Origin: Osedax fenrisi
Taxonomy: Eukaryota > Annelida > Polychaeta > Sabellida > Siboglinidae
DNA: 64,000 nucleotides
Direction of reading: 5' to 3'
Assembly: GCA_964019155.1 (NCBI GenBank)
Contig: OZ025239.1
Location: forward strand, 112,493,585 to 112,557,584
Part shown: piece by piece, positions 1-14,300 of the stretch
Layout of the letters: each line of letters starts with the position of its first letter
Numbering within the stretch: position 1 is the first letter of the stretch
The notes under the pieces: generated by a model
The model's database searches: none
What the model saw: only the letters and a program-made list of their open reading frames with translations
Told to the model about the DNA's origin: nothing
Made by a program: the position numbers and the translations under genes

Positions 1-3000
1 CCGGGAGAGTGTCTAACTGTATGTCTGGAGAGTGTCTAACTGTCTATAGGTAGAGTGTCTAACTGTCTTTCTGGAGAGTGTCTAACTGTCTGGCTGGAGA
101 GTGTCTAACTGTCTGTCTGGAGAGTGTCTAACTGTCTGGCTGGAGAGTGTATAACTGTCTATAGGTAGAGTGTCTAACTGTCTGTCTGGAGAGTGTCTAA
201 CTGTCTGGCTGGAGAGTGTCTAACTGTCTGTCTGGAGAGTGTCTAACTGTCTGGCTGGAGAGTGTCTAACTGTCTATCTGGAGAGTGTCTAACTGTCTGT
301 CTGGAGAGTGTCTAACTGTCTGGCTGGAGAGTGTCTAACTGTCTGTCTGGAGAGTGTCTAACTGTCTGGCTGGAGAGTGTCTAACTGTCTATCTGGATAG
401 TGTCTAACTGTCTGTCTGGAGAGTGTCTAACTGTCTGTCTGGAGAGTGTCTAACTGTCTGTCTGGAGAGTGTCTAACTGTCTGTCTGGAGAATGTCTAAC
501 TGTCTGCCTGGAGACTGTCTAACTGTCTGTCTGGAGAGTATCTAACTGTCTGTCTGGAGAGTGTCTAACTGTCTGACGGGAGAGTGTATAACTGTCTGTC
601 TGGAGAGTGTCTAACCATCTGTCTGGATAGTGTCTAACTGTCTGTCTGGAGAGTGTATAACTGTCTGTCTGGAGAGTGTCTAACTGTCTGTCTGGAGAGT
701 GTCTAACTGTCTGTCTGGAGAGTGTCTAACTGTCTGTCTGGAGAGTGTCTAACTGTCTGTCTGGAGAGTGTCTAACTGTCTGTCTGGAGAGGGTCTAACT
801 GTCTGTCTGGAGAGTATCTAACTATCTGTCTGGATAGTGTCTAACTGTCTGTCTGGAGAGTGTCTAACTGTCTACCGGGAGAGTGTCTAACTGTCTGTCT
901 GGAGAGTGTCTAACTGTCTGTCTGGAGAGTGTATAACTGTCTGTCTGGAGAATGTCTAACTGTCTGTCTGGAGACTGTCTAACTGTCTGTCTGGAGAGTA
1001 TCTAACTGTCTGTCTGGAGAGTGTCAAACTGTCTGTCTGGAGAGTGTCTAACTGTCTGACGGGAGAGTGTATAACTGTCTGTCTGGAGAGTGTCTAACTG
1101 TCTGTCTGGAGAGTGTCTAACTGTCTGACGGTAGAATGTCTAACTGTCTGTCTGGAGACTGTCTAACTGTCTGTCTGGAGTGTATCTAACTGTCTGTCTG
1201 GAGAGTGTCTAACTGTCTGTCTGGAGAGTGTCTAACTGTCTGACGGGAGAGTGTCTAACTGTCTGTCTGGAGACTGTCTAACTGTCTGTCTGGAGAGTGT
1301 CTAACTGTCTGTCTGGAGAGTGTCTAACTGTCTGACGGGAGAGTGTCTAACTGTCTGTCTGGAGAATGTCTAACTGTCTGTCTGGAGACTGTCTAACTGT
1401 CTGTCTGGAGAGTATCTAACTGTCTGTCTGGAGAGTGTCTAACTGTCTGTCTGGAGAGTGTATAACTGTCTGTCTGGAGAGTGTATAACTGTCTGTCTGG
1501 AGAGTGTATAACTGTCTGTCTGGAGAGTGTCTAACTGTCTGTCTGGAGAGTGTCTAACTGTATGTCTGGAGAGTGTCTAACTGTCTGTCTGGAGAGTGTC
1601 TAACTGTATGTCTGTAGAGTGTCTAACTGTCTGTCTGGAGAGTGTATAACTGTCTGTCTGGAGAGTATCTAACTGTCTGTCTGAAGAGTGTATAACTGTC
1701 TGTCTGGAGAGTGTCTAACTGTCTGTCTGGAGAGTGTCTAACTGTCTGTCTGGAGAGTGTCTAACTGTCTGTCTGGAGAGTGTCTAAATGTATGTCTGGA
1801 GAGTGTCTAACTGTCTGCCGGGAGAGTGTCTAACTGTATGTCTGGAGAGTGTCTAACTGTCTGTCTGGAGAGTGTCTAACTTGCTGTCTGGAGAGTGTCT
1901 AACTGTCTGTCTGGAGAGTGTCTAACTGTCTGCCGGGAGAGTGTCTAACTGTCTGCCGGGAGAGTGTCTAACTGTATACCGGGAGAGTGTCTAACTGTCT
2001 GTCTGGAGAGTGTCTAACTCTCTGTCTGGAGAGTGTCTAACTGTCTGTCTGGAGAGTGTCTAACTGTCTGCCGGGAGAGTGTCTAACTGTATGTCTGGAG
2101 AGTGTCTAACTGTCTGTCTGGAGAGTGTCTAACTGTCTGTCTGGAGAGTGTCTAACTGTCTGTCTGGAGAGTGTCTAACTGTCTACCGGGAGAGTGTCTA
2201 ACTGTCTGCCGGGAGAGTGTCTAACTGTCTGTCTGGAGAGTGTCTAACTGTCTGTCTGGAGAGTGTCTAACTGTCTATCTGGAGAGTGTATAACTGTCTG
2301 CCGGGAGAGTGTCTAACTGTCTGTCTGGAGAGTGTCTAACTGTATGTCTGGAGAGTGTCTAACTGTCTGTCTGGAGAGTGTCTAACTGTCTGCCGGGAGA
2401 GTGTCTAACTGTATGTCTGGAGAGTGTCTAACTATCTGTCTGGAGAGTGTCTAACTGTCTGTCTGGAGAGTGTCTAACTGTCTGTCTGGAGAGTGTCTAA
2501 CTGTCTGTCTGGAGAGTGTCTAACTGTCTGTCTGGAGAGTGTCTAACTCTCTGTCTGGAGAGTGTCTAACTGTCTGTCTGGAGAGTGTCTAACTGTATGT
2601 CTGGAGAGTGTCTAACTGTATGTCTGGAGAGTGTCTAACTGTCTGTCTGGAGAGTGTCTAACTTTCTGTCTGGAGAGTGTCTAACTCTCTGTCTGGAGAG
2701 TGTCTAACTGTTTGTCTGGAGAGTGTCTAACTGTATGTCTGGAGAGTGTCTAACTGTCTGCCGGGAGAGTGTCTAACTGTATGTATGGAGAGTGTCTAAC
2801 TGTCTGTCTGTAGAGTGTCTAACTGTCTACCGGGAGAGTGTCTAACTGTCTGACTGTAGAGTGTCTAACTGTCTGTCTGTAGAGTGTCTAACTGTCTACC
2901 GGGAGAGTGTATAACTGTCTGTCTGGAGAGTGTCTAACTGTCTACCGGGAGAGTGTCTAACTGTCTGTCTGGAGAGTATCTACCTGTCTACCGGGAGAGT

Positions 3001-6000
3001 GTCTAACTGTATGTCTGGAGAGTGTATAACTGTATGGCTGGAGAGTGTCTAACTGTCTGTCTGGAGAGTGTCTAACTGTCTGTCTGGAGAGTGTCTAACT
3101 CTCTGTCTGGAGAGTGTCTAAATCTCTGTCTGGAGAGTGTCTAACTGTCTGTCTGGAGAGTGTCTAACTGTATGTCTGGAGAGTATCTAACTGTCTACCG
3201 GGAGAGTGTCTAACTATCTGTCTGGAGAGTGTCTAACTGTCTGTCTGGAGAGTGTCTAACTGTCTGTCTGGAGAGTGTCTAACTGTCTGTCTGTAGAGTG
3301 TCTAACTGTCTACCGGGAGAGTGTCTAACTGTCTGTCTGGAGAGTGTATAACTGTCTGTCTGGAGAGTGTCTAACTGTCTGTCTGGAGAGTGTATAACTG
3401 TCTGTCTGGAGAGTGTATAACTGTCTGTCTGGAGAGTGTATAACTGTCTGTCTGGAGAGTGTATAACTGTATGTCTGGAGAGTGTCTAACTGTCTGTCTG
3501 GAGAGTGTCTAACTGTCTGTCTGGAGAGTGTCTAACTGTCTGTCTGGAGAGTGTCTAACTGTCTGTCTGGAGAGTGTCTAACTCTCTGTCTGGAGAGTGT
3601 CTAACTGTCTGTTTGGAGAGTGTCTAACTGTATGTCTGGAGAGTGTCTAACTGTCTACCGGGAGAGTGTCTAACTGTATGTCTGGAGAGTGTCTAACTCT
3701 CTGTCTGGAGAGTGTCTAACTGTCTGTCTGGAGAGTGTCTAACTCTCTGTCTGGAGAGTGTCTAACTGTCTGTCTGGAGAGTGTCTAACTGTCTGTCTGG
3801 AGAGTGTCTAACTGTCTGTCTGGAGAGTGTCTAACTGTCTGTCTGGAGAGTGTCTAACTGTCTGTCTGGAAAGTGTCTAACTGTCTGGAGAGTGTCTAAC
3901 TGTCTGTCTGGAGAGTGTCTAACAGTCTGTCTGGAGAGTGTCTAACTGTCTGTCGGGAGAGTGTCTAACTGTCTGTCTGGAGAGTGTCTAACTGTGTGTC
4001 TGGAGAGTGTATAACTGTCTGTTGGGAGAGTGTCTAACTGTCTGTCTGGAGAGTGTCTAACTGTTTGTCTAGAGAGTGTCTAACTGTCTGTCGGGAGAGT
4101 GTCTAACTGTCTGTCTGGAGAGTGTCTAACTGTCTGTCTAGAGAGTGTCTAACTGTCTGTCTGGAGAGTGTCTAACTGTCTGTCTGGAGAGTGTCTAACT
4201 GTCTGTCTGGAGAGTGTCTAACTCTCTGTCTGGAGAGGTTTTAACTGTCTGTCTGGAGAGTGTCTAACTGTCTGCCGGGAGAGTGTCTAACTGTCTGCCG
4301 GGAGAGTGTCTAACTGTATGTCTGGAGAGTGTCTAACTGTCTGCCTGGAGAGTGTCTAACTCTCTGTCTGGAGAGTGTCTAACTCTCTGTCTGGAGAGTG
4401 TCTAACTGTCTGTCTGGAGAGTGTCTAACTGTATGTCTGGAGAGTGTCTAACTGTCTGCCGGGAGAGTGTCTAACTGTATGTCTGGAGAGTGTCTAACTG
4501 TCTGTCTGGAGAGTATCTAACTCTCTGTCTGGAGAGTGTCTAACTGTCTGTCTGGAGAGTGTCTAACTGTCTGCCGGAAGAGTGTCTAACTGTATGTCTG
4601 GAGAGTGTCTAACTGTCTGTCTGGAGAGTGTCTAACTGATTGCCGGGAGAGTGTCTAACTGTATGTCTGGAGAGTGTATAACTGTCTGTCTGGAGAGTGT
4701 CTAACTCTCTGTCTGGAGAGTGTCTAACTGTCTGTCTGGAGAGTGTCTAACTGTATGTCTGGAGAGTGTCTAACTGTCTGCCGGGAGAGTGTCTAACTGT
4801 ATGTCTGGAGAGTGTCTAACTGTCTGTCTGGAGAGTGTCTAACTTTCTGTCTGGAGAGTGTCTAACTGTCTGTCTGGAGAGTGTCTAACTGTCTGCCGGG
4901 AGAGTGTCTAACTGTATACCGGGAGAGTGTCTAACTGTCTGTCTGGAGAGTGTCTAACTCTCTGTCTGGAGAGTGTCTAACTGTCTGCCGGGAGAGTGTC
5001 TAACTGTATGTCTGGAGAGTGTCTAACTGTCTGTCTGGAGAGTGTCTAACTGTATGTCTGGAGAGTGTCTAACTGTCTGCCTGGAGAGTGTCTAACTCTC
5101 TGTCTGGAGAGTGTCTAACTCTCTGTCTGGAGAGTGTCTAACTGTCTGTCTGGAGAGTGTCTAACTGTATGTCTGGAGAGTGTCTAACTGTCTGCCGGGA
5201 GAGTGTCTAACTGTATGTCTGGAGAGTGTCTAACTGTCTGTCTGGAGAGTGTCTAACTCTCTGTCTGGAGAGTGTCTAACTGTCTGTCTGGAGAGTGTCT
5301 AACTGTCTGCCGGAAGAGTGTCTAACTGTATGCCGGGAGAGTGTCTAACTGTATGTCTGGAGAGTGTCTAACTGTCTGTCTGGAGAGTGTCTAACTCTCT
5401 GTCTGGAGAGTGTCTAACTCTCTGTCTGGAGAGTGTCTAACTGTCTGTCTGGAGAGTGTCTAACTGTCTGTCTGGAGAGTGTCTAACTGTCTGCCGGGAG
5501 AGTGTCTAACTGTCTACCGGGAGAGTGTCTAACTGTCTGTCTGGAGAGTGTCTAACTGTCTGTCTGGAGAGTGTCTAACTGTCTGTCTGGAGAGTGTCTA
5601 ACTGTCTGTCTGGAGAGTGTCTAACTGTCTACCGGGAGAGTGTCTAACTGTCTGTCTGTAGAGTGTCTAACTGTCTGTCTGGAGAGTGTCTAACTGTCTG
5701 TCTGGATAGTGTTTAACTGTCTGTCTGGAGAGTGTCTAACTGTATGTCTGGAGAGTGTCTAACTGACTGTCTGGAGAGTGTCTAACTGTCTGTCTGGAGA
5801 GTGTCTAACAGTCTGTCTGGAGAGTGTCTAACTGTCTGTCGGGAGAGTGTCTAACTGTATGTCTGGAGAGTGTCTAACTGTCTGTCTGGAGAGTGTCTAA
5901 CTGTCTGTCTGTAGAGTGTCTAACTGTCTACCGGGAGAGTGTCTAACTGTCTGTCTGTAGAGTGTCTAACTGTCTGTCTGTAGAGTGTCTAACTGTCTAC

Positions 6001-8321
6001 CGGGAGAGTGTATAACTGTCTGTCTGGAGAGTGTCTAACTGTCTACCGGGAGAGTGTCTAACTGTCTGTCTGGAGAGTATCTAACTGTCTACCGGGAGAG
6101 TGTCTAACTGTCTGTCTGGAGAGTGTATAACTGTATGGCTGGAGAGTGTCTAACTGTCTGTCTGGAGAGTGTCTAACTGTCTGTCTGGAGAGTGTCTAAC
6201 TCTCTGTCTGGAGAGTGTCTAAATCTCTGTCTGGAGAGTGTCTAACTGTCTGTCTGGAGAGTGTCTAACTGTATGTCTGGAGAGTATCTAACTGTCTACC
6301 GGGAGAGTGTCTAACTATCTGTCTCGAGAGTGTCTAACTGTCTGTCTGGAGAGTGTCTAACTGTCTGTCTGGAGAGTGTCTAACTGTCTGTCTGTAGAGT
6401 GTCTAACTGTCTACCGGGAGAGTGTCTAACTGTCTGTCTGGAGAGTGTATAACTGTCTGTCTGGAGAGTATCTAACTGTCTGTCTGGAGAGTGTATAACT
6501 GTCTGTCTGGAGAGTGTATAACTGTCTGTCTGGAGAGTGTATAACTGTCTGTCTGGAGAGTGTCTAAGTGTATGTCTGGAGAGTGTATAACTGTCTGTCT
6601 GGAGAGTGTCTAACTGTATGTCTGGAGAGTGTATAACTGTCTGTCTGGAGAGTGTCTAACTGTCTGTCTGGAGAGTGTCTAACTGTCTGTCTGGAGAGTG
6701 TCTAACTGTCTGTCTGGAGAGTGTATAACTGTCTGGCTGGAGAGTGTATAACTGTCTGTCTGGAGAGTGTCTAACTGTCTGTCTGGAGAGTGTCTAACTG
6801 TCTGTCTGGAGAGTGTCTAACTGTCTATAGGTAGAGTGTATAACTGTCTGTCTGAAGAGTGTATAACTGTTTGTCTGGAGAGTGTCTAACTGTCTGTCTG
6901 GAGAGTGTATAACTGTCTGTCTGGAGAGTGTCTAAATATCTGTCTGGAGAGTGTCTAACTGTCTGTCTGGAGAGTGTGTAACTGTATGTCGGGAGAGTGT
7001 CTAACGGTCTGTCTGGAGAGTGTCTAACTGTCTGTCTGGAGAGTGTCTAACTGTCTGTCTGGAGAGTGTCTAACTGTCTGTCTGGAGAGTGTATAACTGT
7101 CTGTCTGGAGAGTGTCTAACTGTGTGTCTGGAGAGTGTCTAACTGTCTGTCTGGAGAGTGTCTAACTGTCTGTCTGGAGAGTGTCTAACTGTCTGTCTGG
7201 AGAGTGTCTAACTGTCTGTCTGGAGAGTGTATAACTGTCTGGCTGGAGAGTGTATAACTGTATGTCTGGAGAGTGTCTAACTGTCTGTCTGGAGAGTTTC
7301 TAACTGTCTGTCTGGAGAGTGTCTAACTGTATGTCTGGAGAGTGTATAACTGTCTGTCTGGAGAGTGTCTAACTGTCTGTCTGGAGAGTGTCTAACTGTC
7401 TGTCTGGAGAGTGTATAACTGTCTGGCTGGAGAGTGTATAACTGTATGTCTGGAGAGTGTCTAACTGTCTGTCTGGAGAGTGTCTAACTGTCTGTCTGGA
7501 GAGTGTCTAACTGTCTGTCTGGAGAGTGTCTAACTGTCTGCCGGGAGAGTGTCTAACTGTATGTCTGGAGAGTGTCTAACTGTCTGTCTGGAGAGTGTCT
7601 AACTGTCTGTCTGGAGAGTGTCTAACTGTCTGTCTGGAGAGTGTCTAACTGTCTGTCTGGAGAGTGTCTAACTCTCTGTCTGGAGAGTGTCTAACTGTCT
7701 GTCTGGAGAGTGTCTAACTGTCTGTCTGGAGAGTGTCTAACTCTCTGTCTGGAGAGTTTTTAACTGTATGTCAGGAGAGTGTCTAACTGTCTGCCGGGAG
7801 AGTGTCTAACTGTCTGCCGGGAGAGTGTCTAACTGTATGTCTGGAGAGTGTCTAACTGTCTGCCTGGAGAGTGTCTAACTCTCTGTCTGGAGAGTGTCTA
7901 ACTCTCTGTCTGGAGAGTGTCTAACTGTCTGTCTGGAGAGTGTCTAACTGTATGTCTGGAGAGTGTCTAACTGTCTGCCGGGAGAGTGTCTAACTGTATG
8001 TCTGGAGAGTGTCTAACTGTCTGTCTGGAGAGTGTCTAACTCTCTGTCTGGAGAGTGTCTAACTGTCTGTCTGGAGAGTGTCTAACTGTCTGCCGGAAGA
8101 GTGTCTAACTGTATGTCTGGAGAGTGTCTAACTGTCTGTCTGGAGAGTGTCTAACTGATTGCCGGGAGAGTGTCTAACTGTATGTCTGGAGAGTGTCTAA
8201 CTGTCTGTCTGGAGAGTGTCTAACTCTCTGTCTGGAGAGTGTCTAACTCTCTGTCTGGAGAGTGTCTAACTGTCTGTCTGGAGAGTGTCTAACTGTATGT
8301 CTGGAGAGTGTCTAACTGTCT

Positions 8322-11300
8322 GCCGGGATAGTGTCTAACTGTATGTCTGGAGAGTGTCTAACTGTCTGTCTGGAGAGTGTCTAACTGTCTGTCTGTAGAG
8401 TGTCTAACTGTCTACCGGGAGAGTGTATAACTGTCTGTCTGGAGAGTGTCTAACTGTCTACCGGGAGAGTGTCTAACTGTCTGTCTGGAGAGTATCTAAC
8501 TGTCTACCGGGAGAGTGTCTAACTGTATGTCTGGAGAGTGTATAACTGTATGGCTGGAGAGTGTCTAACTGTCTGTCTGGAGAGTGTCTAACTGTCTGTC
8601 TGGAGAGTGTCTAACTCTCTGTCTGGAGAGTGTCTAAATCTCTGTCTGGAGAGTGTCTAACTCTCTGTCTGGAGAGTGTCTAACTGTCTGTCTGGAGAGT
8701 GTCTAACTGTATGTCTGGAGAGTGTCTAACTGTCTGCCGGGAGAGTGTCTAACTGTATGTCTGGAGAGTGTCTAACTGTCTGTCTGGAGAGTGTCTAACT
8801 GTATGTCTGGAGAGTGTCTAACTGATTGCCGGGAGAGTGTCTAACTGTATGTCTGGAGAGTGTCTAACTGTCTGTCTGGAGAGTGTCTAACTCTCTGTCT
8901 GGAGAGTGTCTAACTCTCTGTCTGGAGAGTGTCTAACTGTCTGTCTGGAGAGTGTATAACTGTCAGTCTGGAGAGTGTCTAACTGTCTGCCGGGAGAGTG
9001 TCTAACTGTCTACCGGGAGAGTGTCTAACTGTCTGTCTGGAGAGTGTCTAACTGTCTGTCTGGAGAGTGTCTAACTGTCTGTCTGGAGAGTGTCTAACTG
9101 TCTGTCTGGAGAGTGTCTAACTGTCTACCGGGAGAGTGTCTAACTGTCTGTCTGTAGAGTGTCTAACTGTCTGTCTGGAGAGTGTCTAACTGTCTGTCTG
9201 GATAGTGTTTAACTGTCTGTCTGGAGAGTGTCTAACTGTATGTCTGGAGAGTGTCTAACTGACTGTCTGGAGAGTGTCTAACTGTCTGTCTGGAGAGTGT
9301 CTAACAGTCTGTCTGGAGAGTGTCTAACTGTCTGTCGGGAGAGTGTCTAACTGTATGTCTGGAGAATGTCTAACTGTCTGTCTGGAGAGTGTCTAACTGT
9401 CTGTCTGTAGAGTGTCTAACTGTCTACCGGGAGAGTGTCTAACTGTCTGTCTGTAGAGTGTCTAACTGTCTGTCTGTAGAGTGTCTAACTGTCTACCGGG
9501 AGAGTGTATAACTGTCTGTCTGGAGAGTGTCTAACTGTCTACCGGGAGAGTGTCTAACTGTCTGTCTGGAGAGTGTCTAACTGTCTACCGGGAGAGTGTC
9601 TAACTGTCTGTCTGGAGAGTGTATAACTGTATGGCTGGAGAGTGTCTAACTGTCTGTCTGGAGAGTGTCTAACTGTCTGTCTGGAGAGTGTCTAACTCTC
9701 TGTCTGGAGAGTGTCTAAATCTCTGTCTGGAGAGTGTCTAATTGTCTGTCAGGAGAGTGTCTAACTGTATGTCTGGAGAGTGTCTAACTGTCTGCCGGAA
9801 GAGTGTCTAACTGTATGTCTGGAGAGTGTCTAACTGTCTGTCTGGAGAGTGTCTAACTGATTGCCGGGATAGTGTCTAACTGTATGTCTGGAGAGTGTCT
9901 AACTGTCTGTCTGGAGAGTGTCTAACTCTCTGTCTGGAGAGTGTCTAACTCTCTGTCTGGAGAGTGTCTAACTGTCTGTCTGGAGAGTGTCTAACTGTAT
10001 GTCTGGAGAGTGTCTAACTGTCTGCCGGGAGAGTGTCTAACTGTATGTCTGGAGAGTGTCTAACTGTCTGTCTGGAGAGTGTCTAACTGTCTGTCTGTAG
10101 AGTGTCTAACTGTCTACCGGGAGAGTGTATAACTGTCTGTCTGGAGAGTGTCTAACTGTCTACCGGGAGAGTGTCTAACTGTCTGTCTGGAGAGTATCTA
10201 ACTGTCTGTCTGGAGAGTGTCTAACTGTCTGCCGGAAGAGTGTCTAACTGTATGTCTGGAGAGTGTCTAACTGTCTGTCTGGAGAGTGTCTAACTGATTG
10301 CCGGGAGAGTGTCTAACTGTATGTCTGGAGAGTGTCTAACTGTCTGTCTGGAGAGTGTCTAACTCTCTGTCTGGAGAGTGTCTAACTCTCTGTCTGGAGA
10401 GTGTCTAACTGTCTGTCTGGAGAGTGTCTAACTGTATGTCTGGAGAGTGTCTAACTGTCTGCCGGGAGAGTGTCTAACTGTATGTCTGGAGAGTGTCTAA
10501 CTGTCTGTCTGGAGAGTGTCTAACTGTCTGTCTGTAGAGTGTCTAACTGTCTACCGGGAGAGTGTATAACTGTCTGTCTGGAGAGTGTCTAACTGTCTAC
10601 CGGGAGAGTGTCTAACTGTCTGTCTGGAGAGTATCTAACTGTCTACCGGGAGAGTGTCTAACTGTATGTCTGGAGAGTGTATAACTGTATGGCTGGAGAG
10701 TGTCTAACTGTCTGTCTGGAGAGTGTCTAACTGTCTGTCTGGAGAGTGTCTAACTCTCTGTCTGGAGAGTGTCTAAATCTCTGTCTGGAGAGTGTCTAAC
10801 TCTCTGTCTGGAGAGTGTCTAACTGTCTGTCTGGAGAGTGTCTAACTGTATGTCTGGAGAGTGTCTAACTGTCTGCCGGGAGAGTGTCTAACTGTATGTC
10901 TGGAGAGTGTCTAACTGTCTGTCTGGAGAGTGTCTAACTGTATGTCTGGAGAGTGTCTAACTGATTGCCGGGAGAGTGTCTAACTGTATGTCTGGAGAGT
11001 GTCTAACTGTCTGTCTGGAGAGTGTCTAACTCTCTGTCTGGAGAGTGTCTAACTCTCTGTCTGGAGAGTGTCTAACTGTCTGTCTGGAGAGTGTATAACT
11101 GTCAGTCTGGAGAGTGTCTAACTGTCTGCCGGGAGAGTGTCTAACTGTCTGCCGGGAGAGTGTCTAACTGTCTACCGGGAGAGTGTCTAACTGTCTGTCT
11201 GGAGAGTGTCTAACTGTCTGTCTGGAGAGTGTCTAACTGTCTGTCTGGAGAGTGTCTAACTGTCTGTCTGGAGAGTGTCTAACTGTCTACCGGGAGAGTG

Positions 11301-14300
11301 TCTAACTGTCTGTCTGTAGAGTGTCTAACTGTCTGTCTGGAGAGTGTCTAACTGTCTGTCTGGATAGTGTTTAACTGTCTGTCTGGAGAGTGTCTAACTG
11401 TATGTCTGGAGAGTGTCTAACTGACTGTCTGGAGAGTGTCTAACTGTCTGTCTGGAGAGTGTCTAACAGTCTGTCTGGAGAGTGTCTAACTGTCTGTCGG
11501 GAGAGTGTCTAACTGTATGTCTGGAGAATGTCTAACTGTCTGTCTGGAGAGTGTCTAACTGTCTGTCTGTAGAGTGTCTAACTGTCTACCGGGAGAGTGT
11601 CTAACTGTCTGTCTGTAGAGTGTCTAACTGTCTGTCTGTAGAGTGTCTAACTGTCTACCGGGAGAGTGTATAACTGTCTGTCTGGAGAGTGTCTAACTGT
11701 CTACCGGGAGAGTGTCTAACTGTCTGTCTGGAGAGTGTCTAACTGTCTACCGGGAGAGTGTCTAACTGTCTGTCTGGAGAGTGTATAACTGTATGGCTGG
11801 AGAGTGTCTAACTGTCTGTCTGGAGAATGTCTAACTGTCTGTCTGGAGAGTGTCTAACTGTCTGTCTGTAGAGTGTCTAACTGTCTACCGGGAGAGTGTC
11901 TAACTGTCTGTCTGTAGAGTGTCTAACTGTCTGTCTGTAGAGTGTCTAACTGTCTGCCGGGATAGTGTCTAACTGTATGTCTGGAGAGTGTCTAACTGTC
12001 TGTCTGGAGAGTGTCTAACTGTCTGTCTGTAGAGTGTCTAACTGTCTACCGGGAGAGTGTATAACTGTCTGTCTGGAGAGTGTCTAACTGTCTACCGGGA
12101 GAGTGTCTAACTGTCTGTCTGGAGAGTATCTAACTGTCTACCGGGAGAGTGTCTAACTGTATGTCTGGAGAGTGTATAACTGTATGGCTGGAGAGTGTCT
12201 AACTGTCTGTCTGGAGAGTGTCTAACTGTCTGTCTGGAGAGTGTCTAACTCTCTGTCTGGAGAGTGTCTAAATCTCTGTCTGGAGAGTGTCTAACTCTCT
12301 GTCTGGAGAGTGTCTAACTGTCTGTCTGGAGAGTGTCTAACTGTATGTCTGGAGAGTGTCTAACTGTCTGCCGGGAGAGTGTCTAACTGTATGTCTGGAG
12401 AGTGTCTAACTGTCTGTCTGGAGAGTGTCTAACTGTATGTCTGGAGAGTGTCTAACTGATTGCCGGGAGAGTGTCTAACTGTATGTCTGGAGAGTGTCTA
12501 ACTGTCTGTCTGGAGAGTGTCTAACTCTCTGTCTGGAGAGTGTCTAACTCTCTGTCTGGAGAGTGTCTAACTGTCTGTCTGGAGAGTGTATAACTGTCAG
12601 TCTGGAGAGTGTCTAACTGTCTGCCGGGAGAGTGTCTAACTGTCTACCGGGAGAGTGTCTAACTGTCTGTCTGGAGAGTGTCTAACTGTCTGTCTGGAGA
12701 GTGTCTAACTGTCTGTCTGGAGAGTGTCTAACTGTCTGTCTGGAGAGTGTCTAACTGTCTACCGGGAGAGTGTCTAACTGTCTGTCTGTAGAGTGTCTAA
12801 CTGTCTGTCTGGAGAGTGTCTAACTGTCTGTCTGGATAGTGTTTAACTGTCTGTCTGGAGAGTGTCTAACTGTATGTCTGGAGAGTGTCTAACTGACTGT
12901 CTGGAGAGTGTCTAACTGTCTGTCTGGAGAGTGTCTAACAGTCTGTCTGGAGAGTGTCTAACTGTCTGTCGGGAGAGTGTCTAACTGTATGTCTGGAGAA
13001 TGTCTAACTGTCTGTCTGGAGAGTGTCTAACTGTCTGTCTGTAGAGTGTCTAACTGTCTACCGGGAGAGTGTCTAACTGTCTGTCTGTAGAGTGTCTAAC
13101 TGTCTGTCTGTAGAGTGTCTAACTGTCTACCGGGAGAGTGTATAACTGTCTGTCTGGAGAGTGTCTAACTGTCTACCGGGAGAGTGTCTAACTGTCTGTC
13201 TGGAGAGTGTCTAACTGTCTACCGGGAGAGTGTCTAACTGTCTGTCTGGAGAGTGTATAACTGTATGGCTGGAGAGTGTCTAACTGTCTGTCTGGAGAGT
13301 GTCTAACTGTCTGTCTGGAGAGTGTCTAACTCTCTGTCTGGAGAGTGTCTAAATCTCTGTCTGGAGAGTGTCTAATTGTCTGTCAGGAGAGTGTCTAACT
13401 GTATGTCTGGAGAGTGTCTAACTGTCTGCCGGAAGAGTGTCTAACTGTATGTCTGGAGAGTGTCTAACTGTCTGTCTGGAGAGTGTCTAACTGATTGCCG
13501 GGATAGTGTCTAACTGTATGTCTGGAGAGTGTCTAACTGTCTGTCTGGAGAGTGTCTAACTCTCTGTCTGGAGAGTGTCTAACTCTCTGTCTGGAGAGTG
13601 TCTAACTGTCTGTCTGGAGAGTGTCTAACTGTATGTCTGGAGAGTGTCTAACTGTCTGCCGGGAGAGTGTCTAACTGTATGTCTGGAGAGTGTCTAACTG
13701 TCTGTCTGGAGAGTGTCTAACTGTCTGTCTGTAGAGTGTCTAACTGTCTACCGGGAGAGTGTATAACTGTCTGTCTGGAGAGTGTCTAACTGTCTACCGG
13801 GAGAGTGTCTAACTGTCTGTCTGGAGAGTATCTAACTGTCTGTCTGGAGAGTGTCTAACTGTCTGCCGGAAGAGTGTCTAACTGTATGTCTGGAGAGTGT
13901 CTAACTGTCTGTCTGGAGAGTGTCTAACTGATTGCCGGGAGAGTGTCTAACTGTATGTCTGGAGAGTGTCTAACTGTCTGTCTGGAGAGTGTCTAACTCT
14001 CTGTCTGGAGAGTGTCTAACTCTCTGTCTGGAGAGTGTCTAACTGTCTGTCTGGAGAGTGTCTAACTGTATGTCTGGAGAGTGTCTAACTGTCTGCCGGG
14101 AGAGTGTCTAACTGTATGTCTGGAGAGTGTCTAACTGTCTGTCTGGAGAGTGTCTAACTGTCTGTCTGTAGAGTGTCTAACTGTCTACCGGGAGAGTGTA
14201 TAACTGTCTGTCTGGAGAGTGTCTAACTGTCTACCGGGAGAGTGTCTAACTGTCTGTCTGGAGAGTATCTAACTGTCTACCGGGAGAGTGTCTAACTGTA